Positions 53,021 to 63,556 of a stretch of 64,000 nt of DNA are shown here, piece after piece. The notes beneath the pieces were generated by a model, which saw only the letters and a list, made by a program, of their open reading frames with translations, searched no databases and was not told the DNA's origin. The position numbers were made by a program, and so were the translations under genes. Position 1 is the stretch's first letter; each line of letters starts with the position of its first letter. This DNA is from Porpolomopsis calyptriformis (taxonomy: Eukaryota; Basidiomycota; Agaricomycetes; Agaricales; Hygrophoraceae), in NCBI GenBank assembly GCA_951640195.1, contig OX621168.1, positions 434,001-498,000 on the forward strand, in the 5' to 3' direction.

Positions 53021-53627
53021 CTAGTCATAGTCCGAAAGTGTGACTCTATTCAAGCCAATCTCGAGAGCCCCATCACAAACCGCGTATTCACCAATTTGCA
53101 AGTTATGGATCTCGAGAGGCTGAACTGAGATCGTTAACGTAACCTGGCCGACATGAATGTCTGCATCGGGGAATGGACATGGTTTCATTGAAACGAAAGG
53201 GTTCTCAAGACTGGAGACACGCTTGTGAGGAATAGTCGCCTTGCTTAGAATAAAGCCCGCCAAGAGAGACACTACATCCCCAGTATGGAGGATAGCCCGA
53301 GAAGGCGTCCATGATGCCGAAATCGACAGAGAGGATGGCGTTGTTCAAATGCCAAGTTAAGCAGGGAACACAATGTGAAGTGTGAGAATTTTACTGACCG
53401 CTAAATTCTAAGGATATGGTATCAGGCCGTTCGTGCACTCGTACTCTCGCCATACAGTTGCGAATGACAGAGGACATTTGTCGTGGCACTTTAGAAGAGA
53501 TCGAGGTGAGGTTAATGTTGGCAATGCCTTCCACTGCCAGCGCTGCTATGAGAAGTTGTTAATAGTACTTACCAGGCATATTCACGGCCACTGGCAAAAA
53601 GCCTTTTTGAACGCCGGGGCCAATCAT
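53021..53627 (-). CDS. Small protein of unknown function
   Basis: ATG 53627 gives MIGPGVQKGFLPVAVNMP, followed after a very short intron (27-39 nt depending on acceptor) by 'VEGIANINLTSISSKVPRQMSSVIRNCMARVRVHERPDTISLEF'. After a longer intron (about 125 nt) it continues 'GVSLLAGFILSK', 'IPHKRVSSLENPF', 'CPFPDADIHVGQVTLTISVQPLEIHNLQIGEYAVCDGALEIGLNRVTLSDYD' to the stop at 53021. The last part alternates hydrophobic residues like beta strands. I cannot assign a family. The short first intron leaves the N-terminal junction uncertain. A perfect inverted repeat lies about 125 bp upstream of the ATG. Confidence 0.45.
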
Positions 53628-53751
53628 TCGGCTTCCGGATCAATCATCTTAAGCCTGCCTTATCCTATAACTCGTATAAAGGAACAGGGGCGAGCTTTTG
53701 CTGCCTCACTGCTGACATTCAGCCTGACGCAGGAAGCAAGAAAAATTTGGA

Positions 53752-53809
53752 GGATAAGGGCTCGAGGTACATGATGGCGCAACTCCTTACGTACCTCGAG
53801 CCCTTATCC
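53752..53809. repeat. Perfect 19-bp inverted repeat with 20-nt loop
   Basis: Left arm 53752-53770 (ggataagggctcgaggtac) and right arm 53791-53809 are exact reverse complements, separated by 20 nt. The RNA from either strand would form a strong hairpin. It is upstream of the small unknown minus-strand gene. It is not followed by a T run. I see no flanking target-site duplication or transposase. Confidence 0.85.
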
Positions 53810-54310
53810 AGCGACTTGATAAATTTTCATGATATTGGATTCGTAAGAGTTAATACAGGCTATAGAAACGACTATACGGGAGACCAGAAAGCTGGGTAGG
53901 GTTGGTGGATCAGCGAAAACACGAGATAAAACGTCGAGTACTAAAAAATGAGGCACCTCAACCACCGTGGAGACAATCCCAACGTGGAGGGATAGACGAG
54001 GACATATTGATAGGGTATGCCGAACTTGAGTTCGTACACGCGATACCTTCTGACAAATGGATAAACATATGTTGAGGGGTCATAAGATGAAGGATGAAAG
54101 CGAGTGGTTAGTACACATGGTTCTATTTGACATGTGACCTTCGGGCTGAACTGGATACCAATAACGCTGTAGGTCAGCGATCAATATCGTTGGGTATGGG
54201 CTTTAAGAGATGCGTGATATCGACAACGTGTTCGAGCTCCTTCCTTTCCTTGACTCGTTTCTTCAAAACTTGCGGGCATGACGAGGGTCCGGAAACTAAA
54301 CGTGGCACGC

Positions 54311-56280
54311 CTATTGACGAGAGGACCAGGAATTCATAGGTGTCGGTCGTCGTGGAACGAAAACCCTAAGGTGCTCTCCATCGAATTCTGCTCGTACTTG
54401 CGTGAGGTCAGCATCGTATCCGAACGAGATTCGACGTTCGAAGTGACCTGGTGATCCTATTTAGACTTTCGCACTCTGATGTTTACAGTATTTTCCACTC
54501 ACCACCCCCTGGCTCCCAAGAATCTGCGACGATATGTAGTATGCGTCTGCGGCGCATCGCGAGAGTACTACAGAGTTGCTTCATCAGAGACTAAAATTTT
54601 CAACAGAGACTAGCAACGCACATTCCATCCCGTTTGAAACCAGGCAATCTGACAACTGAAACATACTCTGACTGTGATGTTTCCACTGCTATCCAACAAT
54701 CGTCAGGGGGTGGTGCGCGATTCAAAAAAGACTCGTATGGTGCTCTAAGCCTTTCGTTTCCGTTAGGGTCGAGAGTAGGAGGTGGTGCTGGTGTAAGAAT
54801 TGTAGGTGGTGCTGGAGGTGGGAATGCGATAGATGAGGTGTATGTGTTAGTACGCGCCGGGGGCGATGATTGATGTATCTTCAGTGACACTGGATTAGAA
54901 TCCGACGAGGATGGGGATGACACATGGTCATAAACAGATAAGGATGTTGTTGGGTCGGCCACAGAGAGATTGTCCTGTTTCCATTCTTTATTTTCCTCCA
55001 GCGTCGAGCCCAGGAGTGTCGGCAAGGTAAAGTATGGTGTTGGTGTCGGTTGGGACAAGCTGGCGGACGAGATTCGATCTGGGTTTGCAGAAGATGGTAA
55101 GTGCATTGCACCCGAAGTGCTAGAATGGGCACCAGGTAACGAATGCGGGCGAGAGAAAGGGAAGACGGGAAGTGATAGACCCGACAGAGTGTGCTCTTGA
55201 GGGGCTGGCTGTTTCTGAAATGCTTGTTGGTTTTGGAAATGTGCATTTACTTCAACAGGACCAGCACTCTTGGACCAAGTCATGTGATTTGGAAACATCA
55301 AGTCTCTCGGAGATCCCGAGCTTGAAGAACAAAGAGCGGAAGATGACGAAAACAGATCTCTGGAGGAAGTGCTGGGAAGACTACTACTCGAGTCGCTGTG
55401 TTCGTCAGGTGCATATTCACAAACCGAGTCTTGGCCAGGTGACGTCCTTGATTGCGATGGATCGATGCTCCAGGGATTGGATTGAGGGAAGGGGTAGGCA
55501 GCCGTATTAGGTGCTGTCTTATGGGGGGAGGGTGGTGGAGCTTCAGGAGGGGTGGTAAATGACGCGTGACACTTGGTAGACGAAGGGGTGCGGAAGTGGG
55601 GTTGTGGAGATTCCGCGTGGAAGGCTGGCTCTGTTAAATCGGGAGTTAGCCATCAATTTTGACCATGGCGTGATGAGGGTAAATGATACGATAAGGCCTA
55701 TTGCGCATGAAGAGGTGTGAACAGAAGTCGTGGCATCGGAAATACACGTAATGGCGTGACCAGCACTTGGACCAGGAAAGAGGAGGCTCTCCGGTCACAT
55801 ACAGAGCACTGGACAAAAACCTACCCAGAGACGGTGGAACCCAGGGTAAAGGTAAGATATATAAAGAGTAGCAAAACGGTCAAGGATTGTGGGGCAGGAG
55901 TGGTCAAATCTAGCCCATAGTTTGTACTTGGGTTTTTTAAAGCACCGTCCAAGGGACCAAAAAATAGGAAAGTTGACCAAGATCCGTCTCCAGCCATTGG
56001 ACTTACCATGGGTGGGCGGTCGTCGAGAAACCTTCTCTTGACTCAAGGAAGCGATTTTTCCAGACGGCATCTGCGGAATTGCGCTACCGGATGGACGTTT
56101 GAGGAGGCGACGTCTTGCGTTCAGGGATAAGAACTTGACGGAGTCTTCGAGAGTTGGTGGGGTAGAAGATTTTTCTGAAGCATGAAACATGAATGGACCT
56201 GGAGAGGGAGGAGACGATGCTGAACGTCTACGCAGGCGACGGCGAGAGGTGGGTGGAGAATGGACCTTGAACGAATCCAT
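54311..56280 (-). CDS. Hsp20/alpha-crystallin-domain protein with long disordered N-terminus
   Basis: The start at 56280 gives MDSFKVHSPPTSRRRLRRRSASSPPSPGPF, a basic Ser/Pro-rich region. After an intron from about 56004 to 55633 comes a ~350-residue Ser/Pro-rich disordered stretch. The alpha-crystallin domain then starts 'DCWIAVETSQSEYVSVVRLPGFKRDGI'. After an intron it reads 'TLAMRRRRILHIVADSWEPGGG', and after another 'HFERRISFGYDADLTQVRAEFDGEHLRVFVPRRP', ending NSWSSRQ with stop at 54311-54313. The ACD beta-strand pattern (VRLPGF, LHIVADSW, HFERRISFGYDAD) is clear. The large N-terminal extension is unusual for a small heat-shock protein; similar proteins occur in Agaricomycetes. The role is unknown, possibly chaperone-like. 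Confidence 0.75.
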
Positions 56281-56479
56281 TCGGTGAGCTGAGTGTTGCG
56301 GTGTGGAGTCGAATATACGTGTGAGGGGAAATTATGTAATAAATTATGATGTCATTGGAAGGAGTTGGCCACCGAGTGGAGCACCGCTGAGGTCCGTATC
56401 GCTTCTCATTTTTTTGGTTAAAGTACCGTCAGTTGCGGTAGACCATGTGATAGGTCAGTCCATGAAATTACTACTGCTC

Positions 56480-57344
56480 AATCCTACAAAAGGGCAAATA
56501 GCCGTAATGGCACACTTGGAGGAACGATATGAACTGAGGTTGGCCTTGGACTTGACTCGACTTCCACTCCACGCGGTGTGGAGATAATGGTGGAGTCGCC
56601 TCGATGGGCATGTGAAGGTGGCGTCAAATCAAATAAGCTACAGATCGCCTGTGGACTTAAAAATGAGCGTTGGTGTTATTAGGAATAAAGACAGCCGCGA
56701 ACGTACCCACGTCAAAGGAGTGAAAGTCGTGTAAGAATAAAATACGAGGGACAAAACGACCGTAGCAAATGCCGAACGTCAACCAGCTGCCTCGGTATTA
56801 TTCGAGTTTGCGAAGGTAACCGAGCGACAGAAACAAGCCAAGGCAACAAGATGTTTTCATAGGTGAAGCAGAAGCGAACGGCGCGCAGAGGTGACGTGGT
56901 CATCCGTCAAAGAGTCGAGGTGAGGTTATTGAATTGAAACCAAGGTCTCCAATGAAGGGAAATAGGTGATGGTATCAAGGAGTTGACAATATCAAGGCGG
57001 GTGGTTCGCGCGAAACTCCTGGTATCGTCTCGCTTTTCAACTTGAATGTCTATAAAACCCGCGGTGGAATAGGAGCGACTTGACGTCCAACAGTCTGTCC
57101 AAGCATGGCATCAACTAGAGAAAAATGGGTCCCTTGTTGTGGTGCGCGTGACTGTGGAGCATAACGTCGAGAGTGAGGATATAGTAGACGTGGGTGGTTG
57201 GATGAAACCAGACACAATTTCGAATGAAACAAATACTGTCCTGAAGTAAACCAGGTCTTGCAGACCAATGAACATGCTGCAAGGGCGGGTTTGTCCTGGT
57301 GTAGAAAGTCAATAAGACGATCTGTGAGTTCAGCTGGAACTCAT
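56480..57344 (-). pseudogene. Decayed F-box/LRR gene, tandem copy of the neighbour
   Basis: Its sequence runs parallel to 57700-58780 with many shared blocks, including 'agttcagctggaact' near the start, 'gtagcaaatgccgaac', 'gcgcgaaactcctgg' and 'ataaaacccgc'. The intact copy begins ATGAGAGTTCC; here the same site reads ATGAGTTCC (ATG at 57344), a 2-nt deletion that puts a TGA three codons later. Further indels break the frame. It is therefore a duplicated, inactivated paralogue lying just 3' of the intact gene in tandem orientation. Confidence 0.8.
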
Positions 57345-57541
57345 ATTGTGCACAAGTTAGTGGATCAGGAAAGGGGCCTAGGCGAACCCGATATTTGACT
57401 CCTGCGCTACCAGCGCTGACTCGGTGTGTGGCCATTCCTCATCGTTGGTCTCTAAAGGTATACGAGACTTAGCCACCGAACAACATGAAATTTGAAGACA
57501 GCCAGGCATACCTTTACAAAAACATCTACGCACTGCACTGG

Positions 57542-58780
57542 TCAAGGAAAGGGGACCTCCCACAGTATATCAAGTATGTAGTCGCTAGCATCCGAATGTG
57601 AAACATCCAGAATGCCACGATTAGCCACACTTGACATCTGATCATGAAGCCTGTCCGTCATTGTGGGCATTTCCGAGGGGAAAATGATATGTACGCTCTC
57701 CAGCTGGGTGAACTGAGGTTGGTCTAGGACTTGACTCAACAGCTTCCAGTCTACGCAGTCTGCGTGGAGATGAGGCATAGAATAGGTTGATGCGACTAAC
57801 TCGAGTCGGCTCAGATGCAAAGAGGTCACTTGAGATAAAACATCAGGCAAGCACCTGTGTTCTTCTGCAGTGGCCTGGCCGTCCTTTGCTTTAAGCGGGA
57901 TCCCCGAGATACAAAGCCAGCGAAGGTGCGTATTCATCGTCAAATCGATGCAGTTACAGATCTTCCCTGGACTCGAAAATGAACACAGGCGTTACTCATA
58001 AATCAAATGAGCCATGAACGTACCCATATCAGGGAAGTGAAAGTGAAGGAGAAGGGTATGGATGGATGGCCCCAATGACCGTAGCAAATGCCGAACACTA
58101 GACAGCTCTCCCTCAGAGATACAGGCTAAGTCGAGTCTGCCAATGGGAGGAAACTGAGCGACAGAGATGAGCCAAGGCAGCATTGCTTGTCTCTGGTCGA
58201 GGATGAAGCGAATGTGACGCAGATGTGGTGGAAAATAGAAGGGGATGAGGCGATCGTCTTTCAAAGAGTCGGAGCGGGCGGCATAGAAATTGACAACCAA
58301 GGTCTCTAATGAGAGGAAATTGGCGATGGTGTCAAGGAGTTGACGGAGATTCAAGGTCTCGATGTCAAGATCAAGTTGAGTGATTCGCGCGAAACTCCTG
58401 GAAAGACACCCATCATCGTCATGTTCCTTTCCAACTTGAATCTCTTTATAAAACCCGCAAGATAATATGAGCGACTTGAGGTTCAGCAGTTTGTCCCAGC
58501 ATGGCCTCAGCCGGGGAAACATGGACTTCTTCTTGTAGTACTTGTCACCGTAGAATGCAATGTGGAGAGTGAGGATATACTTTGCGATGGTAGACGTGGG
58601 TGCTTCGAGTAGCTCGATGAAACCAGACACATTATTGAATGAAATGGATACTTCCTCCCAGTCATGGTATCGGCTGGAGGGAAGCCAGGTCTTGCAAACC
58701 AATGAGCATGCTGCAAGCGCGGCTCTGTCCCAGTGTAGAAAGTCGATAATGCGATCTGTGAGTTCAGCTGGAACTCTCAT
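57542..58780 (-). CDS. F-box/LRR-type protein
   Basis: Start 58780: MRVPAELTDRIIDFLHWDRAALAACSLVCKTWLPSSRYHDWEEVSI, an F-box at the N-terminus, followed by irregular leucine-rich sequence ('LNLKSLILSCGF', 'RITQLDLDIETLNLRQLLD', 'LSLETLVVNFY', 'SIHTLLLHFHFPDMG'). After an intron near 58000 the frame resumes 'GKICNCIDLTMNTHLRWLCISGI' and ends 'DYILDILWEVPFP' at 57542. F-box proteins bind Skp1 in SCF ubiquitin ligases; the C-terminal part would bind the substrate. This F-box/LRR family is hugely expanded in Agaricomycetes and its substrates are mostly unknown. Confidence 0.85.
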
Positions 58781-59016
58781 ATTGTGCGTAAGGAAATGGA
58801 TAAGTTAGGGGGGGATCAGGTCGTCGGTCTGGGCAAATCGTTCACTCGGAATATGTAGTGTTGATGGTTGTCTCTTGCTTCGAGGTTGGCTTGATGGCTT
58901 GATTCCACTGGCAGGTCCCTGTCAGCTTGATGTCCATCAAGCCAAGTCAATCATCTCTCTGCACTGCCACTACTAACACCTCGGTTTCGGAAGATCTGCT
59001 GATTCTAAAATAGTGT

Positions 59017-60875
59017 TCATATCTCCAGTGTCGATAGCAATCCCTTCCACACAAAGCCCCTTGCGTTCCCACTGGACTCGCTGTACTTTGACAAAAACAG
59101 CTCGTCTTGAGCCGCTATAGTAGACATTATGCACTGAGATGACACGAAAAAAGTTGCGTGAAATACGTACTCGAATGAAGTGCTTTATCCTTCATCCAGA
59201 CTTCGAATAACGCAGCCGCTTCCTCTATACTGAGCTTGTCGGGGACCACCAATGGCTGCAATCCCTTTGTGTACTCCTTGAGGGTGGATGATATTTTAGA
59301 GTATGGGCCTGGTGGTTGGTCATCCATGTCGAGAGCTTCCCGCAGTTCGAGAGGGGTTTGGAAAAGCGGATCCGATGAATTGATGGCCCCCAGAATGGCA
59401 CCCCTCGCCTGTTAACCAAGCGCTCAAAATCCTTTGAGAAACGGGAAGATGTTGAAACGCATACAAATGACTTCCTCCCGCTGGCATACTCCAATATTAA
59501 TCGAGGCATTGATAGATGATAAGATTTGACAGGCGCGAAGTGAGGGTCCCGATACAATGTTTTGCAATATAGCGACTGAAAATCATCAACTGCCAGTAGC
59601 ACAGGGTATCTAGAGACGACATCTCAGGTTAATCCGGGGGGAGAAAATAATGAGTAGAACACATTACTGAGTCTGTGTTCCGAGTTCTTCCAGAAGTGCG
59701 GACAAAATGATAGGGGCCAGGGCTTGTGTTTTTAACCCAATATCGATGAAATCTACCAAGGGGGTACCAGGAGGTATGGGGCCACTTTTTCCGAGCGCTA
59801 CCTCTTGTTTCGTCTGAAGCGAGCCAAGGGCAGAAGCATTTACGGTTAGGAACCGTTGTAGAATTTGATAGCAAAGTGTATGCTGCAGATATGTACGTGT
59901 ACGTGGGTCGTACGCGTAGTTTGCCGTTGAATTCACGAATGAAACAGCTAGGTGGGCATAAGGCGGGTGAAAATGATTTCACTCATAAAGGAGAACTCAC
60001 CTCGGGGAATATAAAGTATTATCCATTCCTTCGAGGCACAATAGTGAACAGCTTGCAGCAGCAAAAATGTCTTTCCACACCCCGAGGATCCGGCTACAAA
60101 TCATGGCACAGTGACAGGAATTATATGGAAGAAGTAATATGGACGAACTAAGAACGACTCTAGTTTCGAGGCTAGATTTCTGGCTGGCTGCGTCTAGCAT
60201 ATCAACTGTCGTCAAGCTCACATCTCGGAGAACAAAACAGGGTTTTGAAAGGATTCGGAACTACCGATTCCCATTTAACGATCGGAATTATAGGCAGGAT
60301 AGTATTTACGAACCTCGAGAAGCGTCTCCCTTGGCAGACCAAACTTACGAAACGCGTGATTTTCCTTCATGGGAAATATCATCGCTTTTCCAGCCATTTG
60401 GGGCGTTAATGTCTCCTGGAATGGAAGAATAAATGACCGATCAATAAAATATCCGTCGGAAAACATACAGGATGGGCCACAGGGAGGTTCAAGTCATTGA
60501 GGGTGCCAGTCTCGAACAATGGGTGCGACAGCTGAGAGGAAGGCATTGGACGAAATGCCTAAGCTCCAAAGTTAGACAAATCCAACTTGACCTAAAGTGT
60601 TTATCACGACGAACGCCAGGAGGATTTTCTTTTTTGACTTGTAACTTTCTCGAGTCTTCTGACCGTTTTGACTTGAAACCCTGTCCTGAACGGCACCACT
60701 AACGATTACTGAACGGATTTGTAGGGCACGTTCACTCACGAGCAGCCTTCACATTTCCTGTCTTCCTTGGCGAAGCGTAACACCGCGTTTGAATGGCTCC
60801 TCCGGACAAGAGAGCGAACCGCGGGAAGGTTATTTTGTGCCTCGCAAGACGAGAGCTGCTGGCCAATCCAGACAT
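59017..60875 (-). CDS. Mitochondrial ribosomal protein mS29 (DAP3)
   Basis: A multi-exon gene. Start 60875: MSGLASSSRLARHKITFPRFALLSGGAIQTRCYASPRK, a clear mitochondrial presequence. Later exons give 'LFETGTLNDLNLPVAHP', 'ETLTPQMAGKAMIFPMKENHAFRKFGLPRE', then a P-loop GSSGCGKTFLLLQAVHYCASKEWIILYIPRA. They continue 'NSTANYAYDPRTRTYLQHTLCYQILQRF', 'YPVLLAVDDFQSLY' (Walker B-like), 'DPLFQTPLELREALDMDDQPPGPYSKI'-type region and the C-terminus 'AAQDELFLSKYSESSGNARGFVWKGLLSTLEI' with stop at 59017. mS29 is a GTP-binding protein of the mitoribosome small subunit (DAP3 in animals). Exon limits between 60440 and 60790 are approximate. Confidence 0.93.
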
Positions 60876-60897
60876 TAGATATTACATAAGCCATATA
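60876..60897. promoter_or_regulatory. 22-bp gap between divergent start codons
   Basis: The ATGs of DAP3 (-, 60875) and the PCD-like gene (+, 60898) are only 22 bp apart. Their promoters and 5' UTRs must therefore overlap each other's coding sequence. No core-promoter motif can be assigned. Confidence 0.6.
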
Positions 60898-62118
60898 ATG
60901 CACAAAAGTTTGCTCACCAGGCTGGTGGCCTTACCTCGAATCCTTTCGCATTCACGTCCTTTGTATCCTTTTCACCACTTTTCACAAGCCCGCTTGAGGA
61001 CACCCGGACCATGCCGCTTTGTTTCGAATACCTCGGGTTTGGGAGAAACCAAATCGGCGGATGAGGGGCACCCAGCTGTGAGCCCAGAACTAGAATCTGG
61101 CGGTATGTTGAGTTGCTTTGAGATATTATCGTATTCAACTCATCTCGTCTACACAGGGTCCGGAAATGCTCCTTCTTCTCCTGGCTCAAGTGATCAAGTC
61201 AGGGCTTCGCCAATACAAACTACCGCGTCCACGAAACCAGGCGTATCAAAAAACCCTCAGAACCAAACTAAACTAGCACCTCTCCCTCAACTGCCCGGTC
61301 CAGTGACGGGGTATCCCACCCCGCACGTTACTGACACAGATCTGGATGTCTACATAAAACCCTTATATAACTGTCATTGGGGAATCAAGCATTCCCTCGG
61401 GTACCAACCCCAGGCCTCGGTTCCACCGCGAATGGCCCCACAACTCTTCAAAGCGTTCGGGTTCAAAAGTTTTACTGCCGCTGCCTCCTTCATCCAGGAC
61501 GTTGCCGCGATAGCCGAGTCGGAAAATGTAGGTCTTTGTTGCCATTTACTCCTTCCCAGATCTAATCATGAATCCAAATTCTCTCCCCCCCCCTCAATAT
61601 AGCACCACCCGACACTTAAAGTAGAACACACACGCGTCGTGTTCTCATCTCTCACTCACGCCGGAATGTTGCCCCTCTCATCTGCAGCCAACCTGATGGG
61701 AAAGCGCGTTGTCCCCAGCCTGACTCTCAGAGACGTCCGTCTTGCCATTTTGGTCGAACAACTCTTTAGGGACGTATACATTCCCGACGGACGAGGCACA
61801 AACCCGCGTGGCGGCATGCGTCCGGAACACCAACGTCCATCTTCACTCCACGACATGAGGGCCTTGACCGAGGGATTGGGTAATAGGCGCACTCACACTG
61901 GCATCCTAAAGGCGACAATCCCGCCAAATTTACTCAACAAGCCCACATGTCCATGCTGTCACGGCCCGCATACCCTTCGATCATGTCTAAGCCGATCTAC
62001 GATTCCACCACCAACCAACTGTCGCTTCTGTGGCAAGTTGCATTGGATGGTCGATTGTCCAAGTGCTATTCAGAGGCCATGGTCGGCTCGACCAACCATT
62101 GTTCATCCCGAGACGTAG
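60898..62118 (+). CDS. Pterin-4a-carbinolamine-dehydratase-like protein with C-terminal zinc knuckles
   Basis: Three exons: 60898-61102, 61157-61527 and 61603-62118. It starts MHKSLLTRLVALPRILSHSRPLYPFHHFSQARLRTPG, a mitochondrial-type presequence. The PCD-like domain reads 'WGIKHS', 'APQLFKAFGFKSFTAAASFIQDVAAIAESENHHPTLKVEHTRVVFSSLTHAG', then an insertion, then SLTLRDVRLAILVEQLF. That matches the PCD motif (HHP...V...L.TH...LT..D..LA) with a longer TH-to-LT spacer. The C-terminus has two C-x2-C-x3-H-x4-C motifs (CPCCHGPHTLRSC and CRFCGKLHWMVDC). PCD recycles oxidised tetrahydrobiopterin or can be a transcription cofactor; the mitochondrial role here is not known. The first intron is 54 nt, in frame and stop-free. 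Confidence 0.8.
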
Positions 62119-62407
62119 CTCACGGGTACCTGGTAATGGGAAACACCATACCGCTGGATGTGGAAGGGAAAAATCTGATTTGCAGTTCACGTTGACAGTA
62201 GAGTTGTGGAGCAATCAAATGTGCCTACGCGAGCTATATGCTGCGACTATACTTTATGCACTCCAACATCGTTCGTTTCCTGGCAGAAGGTATAAGGCCG
62301 ACGGCTTGAACAACTCATGGAAATCTAAGAGACAGTTCCATTCCTCGTTTGAGATGTATTAATCGTCCCACAAGCGGAGACAGTCTTTTAAACGACCTGA
62401 TCAACAA

Positions 62408-63502
62408 TCAAAAAATGACAACCTTCTTGGCGGCCTTGGGAGCGAGTGACTTGGCCACGGCAGAATGCATCTCAGCCTTGACACTAAGGGAATGTTTCAC
62501 TTTTCCCGCATCCATTTCGTCCTTCTCAACCTGGACTTTTCTGCGGTTGAGCGTGTGGAAGTCATCCTCGTCGGCACCACCATTGAAATCCGAACTGAAC
62601 ATCACCGGTTTGCTCGTAGACGCTGCCACCCGATGTGGTGTGAGGACACTCATTTCTCTCGACAAGGATTGCGGCTCACCGTCTCTTCGCAGTCCACAAT
62701 TCTTGGCCAGATGTGTCGTATCTCCGCATAGCTTACAGCAGCCCCCATTTGGATAAATCCCTTTGTCCCTATTCTGTGGGCATGATGACGCCAAATGACC
62801 CTTGCCCGAGCAAACAAAGCAGTACGCAAAAGGCAGGGGGTTCGATTCGTCGACGGGCTTTTTACATCGCGCGAGGGTATGCCTCGTCGAACTGCATCTG
62901 TATGTACATTGCAAATAAGGAATGACCAGGGGGTGGAAAAACATGCGCACCGATAACAAAGTCCAACTACCTTTCTGTGCGAATCATTGCGATTGTCATT
63001 GCCGACATTACCCTCGGCGATGGGACAATCTACCGCCCTATGACCCTTCTCACGACACGCAAAGCAAGTGGTCTCGGCCTGCCGCTCTGTTTTCCTTTTT
63101 TCCCGTCGGGCCTCAGACCGAGCAGTTCGACCAGGGATGACTGCAGTAAGATAAGTTGACTTGAATGCAACAGTGACTCAAAATGAGGGAAGCACCATTC
63201 GTGCGCCGTGACGACCTTCTCTCTTTAACGTTTTTTTTCGCTTTAAGCGAGCATTTATCACCCGCCTCCTTGTTCTCTTCCACGTTAGCACCGCGTGAAC
63301 TCTCTTCCTTCACGTCGCCCGGAGGACGATTTGTGTTCCCCAACTTTGCTCTCTTCCGTGCTTTCTTCGATGGTGCAGCGATAGTATTTGATTCATGAGC
63401 TGGCGTGGAATGTGGCCCTGCTGCGCTGTCAGGTTTCGCATCTTCATGAAAACCAGCCTCGACATAGGTTCGTTTGCGGCCAAAGTTGGTGATTCTGGTC
63501 AT
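62408..63502 (-). CDS. ZCCHC9-type CCHC zinc-knuckle protein
   Basis: Three exons: 63502-63196, 63140-62951 and 62897-62408. Start MTRITNFGRKRTYVEAGFHED, then a Lys/Arg/Glu-rich region ('ARKRAKLGN', 'KAKKNVKERRSSRRTN'). Four CCHC knuckles follow: CFACREKGHRAVDC, CYRCSSTRHTLARC (split by an intron), CFVCSGKGHLASSC and CKLCGDTTHLAKNC, all C-x2-C-x4-H-x4-C. The block KKPVDESNPLPFAYC is diagnostic of ZCCHC9. The C-terminus is 'DEDDFHTLNRRKVQVEKDE' ending KKVVIF. ZCCHC9 is a nucleolar/nuclear RNA-binding protein implicated in rRNA processing and RNA surveillance. It is convergent with the PCD-like gene, 289 bp apart. Confidence 0.92.
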
Positions 63503-63556
63503 GACCACAGCTGTATAAATCATGTGACGTTTTATTCTAAGCAGTTCCACTTCCAC

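Noticed and set aside
54127..54339. Plus-strand 70-aa ORF
   Set aside because: No motif; the opposite strand carries a more protein-like frame, and start context and splicing are absent.
60793..60897. N-terminal extension of the PCD-like gene (MAPPDKRANRGK...)
   Set aside because: This stretch is antisense to the DAP3 first exon; the ATG at 60898 begins a convincing mitochondrial presequence.
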